Below are positions 21,598-28,688 of a stretch of 64,000 nt of DNA, piece after piece. The stretch is from Rhodanobacteraceae bacterium (lineage in GTDB: Bacteria; Pseudomonadota; Gammaproteobacteria; Xanthomonadales; SZUA-5). The DNA is taken from the NCBI GenBank assembly GCA_016713135.1, contig JADJPR010000020.1, positions 1 through 64,000 of the forward strand, read 5' to 3'. Position numbers and translations under genes: made by a program. The notes beneath the pieces are model-generated. The model had not been told where the DNA came from, did no database searches, and saw nothing but the letters and a program-made list of their open reading frames with translations. Within the stretch, counting starts at the first letter, position 1; each line of letters begins with the position of its first letter.

Positions 21598-22863
21598 ATG
21601 GCCATCCTGGCGTTGGGGATCAATCATGCGACCGCACCGATCGCCCTGCGCGAGCGGGTCGCGTTTGCGCCCGAACGCACGCCCGACGCGCTGCGCGACC
21701 TTCGCGCGCTGCCCGGCGTCGGTGCCGCGGCGATCTTGAGCACCTGCAACCGCACCGAGGTCTATGTCGACCATGAGCCGGGCGCGGAGCAGAAGGCGCT
21801 GACCTGGCTGGAGCGCTTTCACGGGCTGGATCCGGCCGAGTTGCACCCGGCCACCTACCGCTACCAGGATGCGCAGGCGGTGCGGCATGTGTTCCGCGTC
21901 GCAACCGGCCTCGATTCGCTGGTCGTCGGCGAGCCGCAGATCCTTGGCCAGCTGAAGCAGGCCTACCGGATTGCGCAGGACGCGCGCACCTTGTCCGGTC
22001 CGCTGGAACAGTTGCTGCAGCGCAGTTTCTCGGTCGCCAAGACCGTGCGCACCGAGACCCGCCTGGGCGCGAATGCGGTGTCGGTGGCCTACGCCGCGGT
22101 GCGCCTGGCCACCCAGGTGTTCGACGAGATGCCCAAGCGCCAGGCCCTGCTGGTGGGCGCCGGCGAGACCATCGAGCTGGTCGCGCGCCACCTCGTCGGT
22201 GCCGGCGTACGGCGCACCCTGGTGGTCAACCGCACACTGGAACGCGCGCATGCGCTGGCAGATCGCATCGGCGGCCAGGCTGCGCGGCTGGCGGACCTGG
22301 AAACCCACCTGGTCGATTGCGACATCCTGGTCACCGCGACCCACGGCAACGATCCGGTGGTGCGCAGCGACATGGTCCGGCGCGCTTTTGCCGGGCGCCG
22401 CCGGCGGCCGCTCTTCGCGGTCGATCTGGGCGTACCGCGCAACATCGAAGCGAGCGTCGGCGACCTCGACGATGTCTACCTGTATTCGGTGGACGATCTG
22501 CGCGGAATCGTCGAGGAGGGCCTGCGCGGGCGCCGCGAGGCCGCCGCCCAGGCGGAATCGATGGTCACCCTGCATGTCGAGGAGTTCATGGCCTGGTGGC
22601 GCGAACGCTCCGCCGCCAGCGCCATCATCAGCATGCGCCAGCGCGCCGAGCAGGCCCGCGCGGACGTACTTGAGCGCGCGCGCAAGCGTCTGCGCCACGG
22701 CGACACCCCCGAGCAGGCGCTGGAATTCCTCGCCAACACCCTGACCAACCGCTTGCTGCACCGCCCCACCGTCGGCCTGCGCAGCGCCGCCGCCGTCGGC
22801 GACGAGGAGTTCCTCGAGTTCGCATCGCGGTTGCTGGCGCTTGAAGCAGTGAGTGGTGAGTAG
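21598..22863 (+). CDS. hemA: glutamyl-tRNA reductase HemA
   Basis: This enzyme makes glutamate-1-semialdehyde from Glu-tRNA with NADPH, the first step of C5 tetrapyrrole synthesis. The 421-residue protein starts MAILALGINHATAPIALRER and has the catalytic Cys50 in STCNRTEVY. A YRYQDAQAVRHVFRVATGLD region and EPQILGQLKQAY follow. The NADPH-binding domain has ALLVGAGETIELVARHL and the ATHGNDPVV strand. The C-terminal dimerisation helices end in LALEAVSGE. The last codons and the stop lie inside a repeat arm (22841-22878), so the C-terminal residues AVSGE are repeat-encoded. I chose the ATG at 21598 over a TTG at 21592. Confidence 0.96.
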   Translation: MAILALGINHATAPIALRERVAFAPERTPDALRDLRALPGVGAAAILSTCNRTEVYVDHEPGAEQKALTWLERFHGLDPAELHPATYRYQDAQAVRHVFRVATGLDSLVVGEPQILGQLKQAYRIAQDARTLSGPLEQLLQRSFSVAKTVRTETRLGANAVSVAYAAVRLATQVFDEMPKRQALLVGAGETIELVARHLVGAGVRRTLVVNRTLERAHALADRIGGQAARLADLETHLVDCDILVTATHGNDPVVRSDMVRRAFAGRRRRPLFAVDLGVPRNIEASVGDLDDVYLYSVDDLRGIVEEGLRGRREAAAQAESMVTLHVEEFMAWWRERSAASAIISMRQRAEQARADVLERARKRLRHGDTPEQALEFLANTLTNRLLHRPTVGLRSAAAVGDEEFLEFASRLLALEAVSGE

Positions 22864-23139
22864 TGAGTGGTGAGTGGCGAGGAAGCCGTGAGTAGTGAGT
22901 GGTGAGTAGTGAGTGGCAGAAGCGGCGCGCGGCGGGTTGATGTTTGTCGGCGTTGAGTGATAGCCGATTCGCTTGCCGGCTCCGAGTGCTGTTGACCCGC
23001 ACCCAGAGCCTGCCCGCCCACGCTGCCCTGCTATCTTCCGCGGCCGAGCCAAACTGGCGACAGCCAGCCGAGGGCCGGCACCTTGCCTCAAGCTGCCTTT
23101 GCCACTCACTACTCACCACTCACTACTTACTGCTTTCAA
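22841..23139. repeat. inverted-arm element spanning hemA 3' end to prfA start (GAGTRGT heptads)
   Basis: The arm 22841-22878 (TTGAAGCAGTGAGTGG...GAGTGGC) is matched in inverted orientation by 23101-23139 (GCCACTCACTACTCACC...TGCTTTCAA) with only a few changes; a further copy of the left motif is at 22888-22917. Both arms consist of the 7-mer GAGTAGT/GAGTGGT. The left arm includes the last hemA codons, and the right arm ends one base before the prfA ATG. Confidence 0.88.
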
Positions 23140-24228
23140 ATGAACCCCCGCATCCGCCACAAGCTGGACGAAATGTCCGAGCGCCTCATGGAGGTCCAGC
23201 TGTTGCTGGCGCAGCCGGAGACGCTGGCGGATGGCGCGCGCTTTCGCGAGTTGTCGCGCGAGTACTCGCAGCTGGAATCGCTGGCGCGCGACTACCGCGA
23301 GTACCAGCGGCTGGAGGCGGATCTGGCGGCGACGCGCGCGATGGCCGAGACCGAGCGTGGCGAGATGCGCGAACTGGCGCAGGCCGAGGCCGCCGAGCTG
23401 GACACCCACCTGACCCAGTTGGGCGACAGCCTGGCGCTGAACCTGGTGCCGACCGATCCGCGCGACGAGCGCAACCTGTTTCTCGAAGTGCGCGCCGGCA
23501 CCGGCGGCGATGAGGCGGCGATCTTCGCCGGCGATCTGTTCCGCATGTACACGCGCTACGCCGAATCGCGCGGCTGGCGCGTCGAGATCCTGAGCCAGAG
23601 TGCCGGCGAGCACGGCGGCTACAAGGAGATCATCGCGCGCGTCGAGGGGCAAGGCGCCTACTCGGCGCTGAAATACGAGTCCGGCACCCACCGTGTGCAG
23701 CGCGTCCCCGCCACGGAGGCCCAGGGGCGCATCCACACCTCGGCGTGCACGGTGGCGATCCTGCCGGAGCTGGATGACGTCGACTCGACCCCGGTCAATC
23801 CAGCCGATCTGAAGGTCGACACCTTTCGCGCCTCCGGCGCTGGCGGCCAGCACGTCAACAAGACCGATTCGGCCATCCGCATCACGCACTTGCCCTCCGG
23901 CATCGTCGTCGAGTGTCAGGACGAGCGCTCGCAGCACAAGAACCGCGCCCGCGCGCTTTCGCTGCTGCAGGCGCGCCTGACCGACGCCGAACGCAGCCGC
24001 CAGGCGGCACAGCAGTCGGAAGACCGTCGCCTGCAGGTGGGCAGCGGGGACCGCTCGCAGCGCATCCGCACCTACAACTTCCCCCAGGGCCGGCTTACCG
24101 ATCACCGGATCAATCTGACGCTCTACCAGCTGGGCGACATCGTGGAGGGAAACCTCGACCCCGTCGTCGGCCCGCTGCAGCAGGAAGACCGTGCGCAGGC
24201 GCTGGAAGCGCTGCTCGGGCGGGCCTGA
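23140..24228 (+). CDS. prfA: peptide chain release factor 1
   Basis: RF1 ends translation at UAA and UAG codons. The 362-residue protein has the stop-codon reading motif PAT (HRVQRVPATEAQGRIHTSA) and the GGQ hydrolysis loop (SGAGGQHVNKTDSA). VRAGTGGDEAAIFAGDLFRM and RSQRIRTYNFPQGRLTDHR are also conserved. The start ATG at 23140 gives MNPRIRHKLDEMSERL. There is no Shine-Dalgarno; the bases before it (TACTGCTTTCAA) are the end of an inverted-repeat arm whose partner is the 3' end of hemA. The hemA-prfA order is the common one in proteobacteria. Confidence 0.96.
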   Translation: MNPRIRHKLDEMSERLMEVQLLLAQPETLADGARFRELSREYSQLESLARDYREYQRLEADLAATRAMAETERGEMRELAQAEAAELDTHLTQLGDSLALNLVPTDPRDERNLFLEVRAGTGGDEAAIFAGDLFRMYTRYAESRGWRVEILSQSAGEHGGYKEIIARVEGQGAYSALKYESGTHRVQRVPATEAQGRIHTSACTVAILPELDDVDSTPVNPADLKVDTFRASGAGGQHVNKTDSAIRITHLPSGIVVECQDERSQHKNRARALSLLQARLTDAERSRQAAQQSEDRRLQVGSGDRSQRIRTYNFPQGRLTDHRINLTLYQLGDIVEGNLDPVVGPLQQEDRAQALEALLGRA

Positions 24229-24444
24229 TCCAGCACGCGCGGAGCCATGCAATTGGGAAATTTCGGAACGTTGTGCGAAGACGGCGCGGGACACGCGCAG
24301 CCAAAGGTTAACGGCTTTTCATACTTCTGGCCTATTCGTGTAACCTTGGCTTGGACGCGCGGATCTGTGACCTGATTCGCAGTGCGGCGCAGGGGTGCCA
24401 GCGCAGGCGTCCGAATCTGGCTTCCGGGGATCGAGGTGAATGCA

Positions 24445-25446
24445 ATGAACGACAAGCGCACGCAACGGGCAAGCCTGGTGCCCGCACTGCTGTTGCTGGC
24501 CGCGATGGGCCTGGGCGGTTGCGGCGGCGATGAGCCCGCACCCGCGGCATCTACCACCCCTGCCGGCGCAGCGCCCACTCCCGCACAACCGGCTGCCACC
24601 GCGCCCGCGGAGCCAACCGCGCCGCAGACCGTGGCGGAACTGCTGGAAGCGGCACGCACTGCGATGAAAGAGCAGCGCCTGGTGCAGCCGACCGGCAACA
24701 ACGCCATCGAGTACTACCTCAAGGTGCTCGAGGCGGAGCCGGACAATCGCCATGCGCAACTCGCCATCCTCGAACTGATGCCGCTGGCGCAGGGCGTGGC
24801 CGAGCAGATGATCGAAACCAACCGCTTCGACGAAGCCCAGGACACCCTGCGCCTGCTGAAACGCGCGCAGCCGACCTCGGTGGTGGTGACCAACCTCGAG
24901 CAGCGCATCGTGCAGCAGCGTCGCGCCGAGGAGCAGCGCCAGCAGGCGGAAGAAGAACAGGCTCGCCTCGCCGAACGCCAGGAGCGCGAGCGCGCCGCCG
25001 CTGCGCAGGCAGCGGCCGCAGCGCCGCCGCCGGCCGCCGAACCCGCGCCGGCGCGCCCTGCTACAGCCACCGCCCCGCCGCCGGCCGCGCCGACTACAGC
25101 CCCTGCGCAAACGCCGCCGACTCAGGTCGCTTCGGCTGCACCGGCGCCATCCGTGGCGAGCACGACCGCGCCCCAGGTGAAGGACTTCCAGTTGGTCAAG
25201 CGCGTGAACCCGAACTACCCGGCGCAGGCTTTGCGCGCACGCACCGAAGGCTGGGTGGAACTGTCCTTCACCATCACTGTCAACGGCGATGTCGAGGGCG
25301 TGGAAGTCGTCAACTCCGAGCCCCGCCGCATCTTCGATCGCGACGCCATCCGCGCGCTCAGCCAGTGGAAGTTCTCGCCGCGCATCGAGAACGGCAAGCC
25401 GGTAGCCGCCAAGGCCCGCCAGCGGCTGACCTTCAGCCTGAACTGA
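24445..25446 (+). CDS. lipoprotein with TonB C-terminal domain
   Basis: A 333-residue protein with a lipoprotein signal (lipobox LGGC in LLAAMGLGGCGGDEP), so it is lipid-anchored. An alpha-helical, TPR-like region (about 65-150: AARTAMKEQRLVQPTGNNAI, YYLKVLEAEPDN) leads to a charged helix rich in Glu/Arg/Gln and a long Ala/Pro linker (about 185-245). The C-terminal 80 residues are a TonB_C fold: VKRVNPNYPAQALRARTEGW, then DRDAIRALSQWKFSPRIENG. Classical TonB uses a transmembrane anchor; a lipid anchor suggests a structural or outer-membrane role instead. GAGGTGAA at 24433-24440 is a fair ribosome binding site. No exbBD genes lie nearby. Confidence 0.85.
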   Translation: MNDKRTQRASLVPALLLLAAMGLGGCGGDEPAPAASTTPAGAAPTPAQPAATAPAEPTAPQTVAELLEAARTAMKEQRLVQPTGNNAIEYYLKVLEAEPDNRHAQLAILELMPLAQGVAEQMIETNRFDEAQDTLRLLKRAQPTSVVVTNLEQRIVQQRRAEEQRQQAEEEQARLAERQERERAAAAQAAAAAPPPAAEPAPARPATATAPPPAAPTTAPAQTPPTQVASAAPAPSVASTTAPQVKDFQLVKRVNPNYPAQALRARTEGWVELSFTITVNGDVEGVEVVNSEPRRIFDRDAIRALSQWKFSPRIENGKPVAAKARQRLTFSLN

Positions 25447-25468
25447 AGACTTTCGATCGAAATACGAC

Positions 25469-25498
25469 AAGGGCGCCGGAAGGCGCCCTTGCCTTTTT
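25469..25498 (+). terminator. Rho-independent terminator after the TonB-C lipoprotein gene
   Basis: A perfect nine-pair stem AAGGGCGCC/GGCGCCCTT with a GGAA loop is followed by GCCTTTTT. It starts 22 bases after the stop. Confidence 0.92.
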
Positions 25499-25566
25499 CG
25501 ACAAGCGGGAAGGCACCGGCAACGAGCGTGCGACATGCACTGGCCGGGCCCGTCCCCAGGCGACGA

Positions 25567-25947
25567 TCAGAGCGGCTCTTCGCAGTCGATTTCCGGATCG
25601 AAGGACCACATTTTCCCGCTGACGCCCCTCTTTGTTCCCTTGAACGTCAAGTAAAAGACATAGGCACCCCACACCGGATTGGGCTGGCCAATATTTGGTG
25701 TGCAAAAGACTTCGATATGCGTGGCGTCGCTCAGCTGCGCGCGCAGGAATTCGTTCTTCCACCACGGCTCATCGACGCAGAACGACATCCCGACCCACTC
25801 CAGACCGAGCCCGGTCTCGTCCACCAGCTCATAAACAACCACTCCGTTTCCACTCAGTGAAACCGGCGTGTCGCCAGAGATGATCAAATCCGAAGTTTTT
25901 GGATCCTGACTGACGGTGATCGTGACCTGCTTGCTGTCCAGACTCAT
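25567..25947 (-). CDS. unknown protein coupled to a Ser/Thr kinase gene
   Basis: A 126-residue product starting MSLDSKQVTITVSQDPKTSD. It looks like a small all-beta domain: a strand-rich N-terminus, VVVYELVDETGLGLEWVGMS, then VWGAYVFYLTFKG and an acidic end (DPEIDCEEPL). There is no signal peptide or membrane segment, so it should be cytosolic. Its ATG overlaps the stop of the upstream kinase gene (ATGA), so the two are co-translated. It may be a partner or substrate of the kinase. I do not recognise the family. Confidence 0.7.
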   Translation of the reverse strand: MSLDSKQVTITVSQDPKTSDLIISGDTPVSLSGNGVVVYELVDETGLGLEWVGMSFCVDEPWWKNEFLRAQLSDATHIEVFCTPNIGQPNPVWGAYVFYLTFKGTKRGVSGKMWSFDPEIDCEEPL

Positions 25948-28466
25948 GCTGCCTCCAGTTCTTTGATTTTCAAGCGCAACCTCTCACGCACATCGTCGAG
26001 ACGACGACGCCATTCCAGGGCTTCCGTTTCGCTGCCGGTGGCCTTGGCCAGGATCCACCGCAACTGAATGACATGAAGCGACTGTTCTTCCTTGTCCTTG
26101 ACGGCATCCAGCCGGCCTTCAAGCAAGGGCCAGACCGCGGCATTTTCTCCCGGGGCGACATCCTCGCCAACGTCCGCGAGCGCGATCTGCAGCCTTATCG
26201 AATTCAGCTCACTCGCTTCGAGGACCAACAGTGGTGGTGCGCATGCCCGCCATGATTGCACCCGCTCGGCCGACCCAGCGCGCGCAACCATGGCAAGGCA
26301 ACGAAGCAATTCCAGTTCACGGCGCTCATCCTGGGATACCGCATCTACGGCCACTGCCTGCATCGCGGTATCCGCGGATTGCGCGCTACCAGCCCGTAGC
26401 GCTGGCGGCGCCGAACCCAGACGGGCCAAGGCGAATCCCACCCGAGCAAGCATCGCGTGACGCCGAGGCTGGGAAGGGTCTGCCTGCACATCCTCAAGGG
26501 ACAGTTCCAAGGCAGGTTGCAGATACTCGACCGCCCGATCATCGTCTCCGAGTTGCTGGGCGTAGTCTGCCAGCATGTAGCGGTAGTTGATTTCGCGCTG
26601 TCGCAGTCGTCCGTTGGTGGGATCTGCCTTGCTCAGTGCGGCAACGATCGCCAGCGCATCCGATGCGCCCTTCCATGCTTCCGCCAGTTCACCCTTGGCT
26701 GCACGCACGTTTGCGATCCAAGCCAGCGAATTTGCCAAATCGCCCATCGCCGGGTCGTTCGGACCTTGGATCATGGAGCGCTTGATTTCCGCAGACCTGA
26801 GAAAGAACTCCAGTGCCGCGTTCAGTCGCCCTTGTTCGCGCGCAAGCGTTCCGAGATTGTTGAGAGCGGAGGCTCGTTCCACCAGACCGCGGGGATCGCC
26901 TCCGGCCTCGGCCGAAAAGCGTTCCGCGCTCCTCAAGTATTCGAGCCAAAACTGCTCGGCAGTCTCGAGCTGCCGGCGCCGGTAGCTGATCGACCCGCGC
27001 CAGAAGGCGATCGTTCCATGCTCGAACCAGAGTTCGGCTGGAGCCTTGGGTTGCCCGCGAAATCGATCCAGCAATGCCGCCCCCGTGGCCAAAGTGCGTT
27101 CAGCCATGTCGAATTGTTGCCGGGTTACCTGAACCTCGCCGAGTGTGCGCAGGGCGCGGGCCCGCCGGATGGCGCTGTCCAGATTGCCGACGCCATCGCG
27201 ATCTCCCAGGTAGCTCATTGCTTCCTGGCCAATGCTGTCGAGCAGATCCAGACGGCCGATCGGCCTCAGTTTGTCGGCGAAGTCGCCGAGCATGAACTGG
27301 ATCAGCTTTTCCGCGTCGTCGCGGCGCTGCTCGGCGAGCGCGCGGGCGCGCTGGGCCTCGCGCATGCCGGTCCAGGCGAGAACGCTGCCGCCGAGAATGG
27401 CCGCCAGCACCAGCGTCGTGGCGACGCTGGCGATGCGGTTGCGCCGGACCAGGCAGCGGAAGGCGTACAGGCGCCCGCCGCCCATCGCCAGCACGGGGCG
27501 GCGGGACAGCCAGCGGGCCAGGTCGTCGGCCATTGCCGCTGCGGACTCGTAGCGCGCTTCGCGATCCACGCTCATCGCCTTCGCGGCGATCGCCAGCAGC
27601 TCCCGCGGAGCCGCCTTCAGGCGCGGGCGCAGCGCGTCGGCCGCGACGCTGCGCTCGAAGGCGTTCCGGCCGAGTTCCAGGCACACGGCCCCGTGCACGG
27701 CGGTGACGTCGATCGACTCGCGGTCGGTCGGCGGGCCGCCGGCGCGGCACAGCGCCTCGCCGAGCATGACGCCGAGCGCGTAGAGATCGCAGCGCGCGTC
27801 GATGCCGCCGGCGCCCGGCTGCTTCTGCTCCGGCGACATGTAGGCTGGCGTGCCGACCACCCGGTCGACCCGGAACGGAGTGGCCACGCCGGGCAGTGCG
27901 CGCACCGCGATGCCGAAGTCGATGATCTTGGCTGCCGGCTCGCCGTCCGCCATCTGCACCAGCACGTTGAGCGGCTTGAGATCGCGATGGATCAGGCCGC
28001 GCTGATGGGCGTGCTGCACGGCCGCGCAGATCTGCACAAACAGCGCCGCCAGCGCGCGCGGATCCAGCGGGTGCTGCAGTTGGAACTCGTCCAGCGGCAC
28101 CCCGGGCACATACTCCATCGCGAAGAACAGCGCGCCATCCGGCAAGCGGCCGGCGTCGTAGATCTGCGCAATGCCACGATGCGACAACTGCGCCAGCGCC
28201 TGGCGCTCGATCTCGAACCAGGTCTCCGCCCAGGCGTCGCGCCTTTCGCCGGACATGACCTTGATCGCAACCTCGCGTTGCAAGGGCTGCAACTGTTCGG
28301 CCAGCCAGACCACCCCCATGCCGCCCTCGCCCAGACGGCGCTTCAGGCAATACGGACCGATCTGCTGACCGGGTGCCCATTCCTTGCTGTGGCTGAGCTG
28401 CGGCCAGTCCTCCGCCAAAGTCTGCGGCCGTGCGAGCGCGCTGGTGATGTCGTTGGCGATCGCCAT
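25944..28466 (-). CDS. membrane Ser/Thr protein kinase with TPR-like C-terminus
   Basis: An 840-residue Hanks-type kinase. The glycine loop GEGGMG is at 46-51, the ATP lysine in VAIKVM at 69, the catalytic loop HRDLKPLNVLV near 165, DFGIAV near 185, and the APE-equivalent SPEQKQ after that. The kinase domain ends near residue 330. One transmembrane helix (ATTLVLAAILGGSVLAW) follows near 370, and then about 450 residues of helical repeats (AERTLATGAALLDRF, ASALNNLGTLAREQGRLNAA). This layout senses a signal through the repeats and phosphorylates cytosolic targets. The start at 28466 (MAIANDITSALARPQ) is preferred over the Arg/Pro-rich upstream extension. It is the first of four such kinases in the window and the only one with a coupled small downstream gene. 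Confidence 0.92.
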   Translation of the reverse strand: MAIANDITSALARPQTLAEDWPQLSHSKEWAPGQQIGPYCLKRRLGEGGMGVVWLAEQLQPLQREVAIKVMSGERRDAWAETWFEIERQALAQLSHRGIAQIYDAGRLPDGALFFAMEYVPGVPLDEFQLQHPLDPRALAALFVQICAAVQHAHQRGLIHRDLKPLNVLVQMADGEPAAKIIDFGIAVRALPGVATPFRVDRVVGTPAYMSPEQKQPGAGGIDARCDLYALGVMLGEALCRAGGPPTDRESIDVTAVHGAVCLELGRNAFERSVAADALRPRLKAAPRELLAIAAKAMSVDREARYESAAAMADDLARWLSRRPVLAMGGGRLYAFRCLVRRNRIASVATTLVLAAILGGSVLAWTGMREAQRARALAEQRRDDAEKLIQFMLGDFADKLRPIGRLDLLDSIGQEAMSYLGDRDGVGNLDSAIRRARALRTLGEVQVTRQQFDMAERTLATGAALLDRFRGQPKAPAELWFEHGTIAFWRGSISYRRRQLETAEQFWLEYLRSAERFSAEAGGDPRGLVERASALNNLGTLAREQGRLNAALEFFLRSAEIKRSMIQGPNDPAMGDLANSLAWIANVRAAKGELAEAWKGASDALAIVAALSKADPTNGRLRQREINYRYMLADYAQQLGDDDRAVEYLQPALELSLEDVQADPSQPRRHAMLARVGFALARLGSAPPALRAGSAQSADTAMQAVAVDAVSQDERRELELLRCLAMVARAGSAERVQSWRACAPPLLVLEASELNSIRLQIALADVGEDVAPGENAAVWPLLEGRLDAVKDKEEQSLHVIQLRWILAKATGSETEALEWRRRLDDVRERLRLKIKELEAA

Positions 28467-28533
28467 CGGCGGGCAGGGGCGGCGTGGAAGACGTCGCAGT
28501 CTGCAGCCGTGGGTCGGGGGCTGCAATGGGAGA

Positions 28534-28682
28534 GAAGAAGCGGCGGCTGGGGATTGGGGATTGGGGCGTGTGCGCGGCGTACTCTACAGCCGGGTGTTTT
28601 GGCGCATGCGCTCAACAGCGTCTCGCGCGGAACCTCCCCGGACACGCCCCAATCCCCAGCCCCCAATCCCGCTTCTTCTTCC
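28534..28682. repeat. inverted-arm repeat element (GGGGATT heptads)
   Basis: Left arm 28534-28574 (GAAGAAGCGGCGGC, then GGGGATT twice, then GGGGCGTGT) pairs with right arm 28639-28682 (ACACGCCCC, AATCCCC, CCCAATCCC, GCTTCTTCTT). About 64 bp lie between. The right arm ends seven bases before the histidine kinase stop codon. Confidence 0.85.
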
Positions 28683-28688
28683 CGCGCC

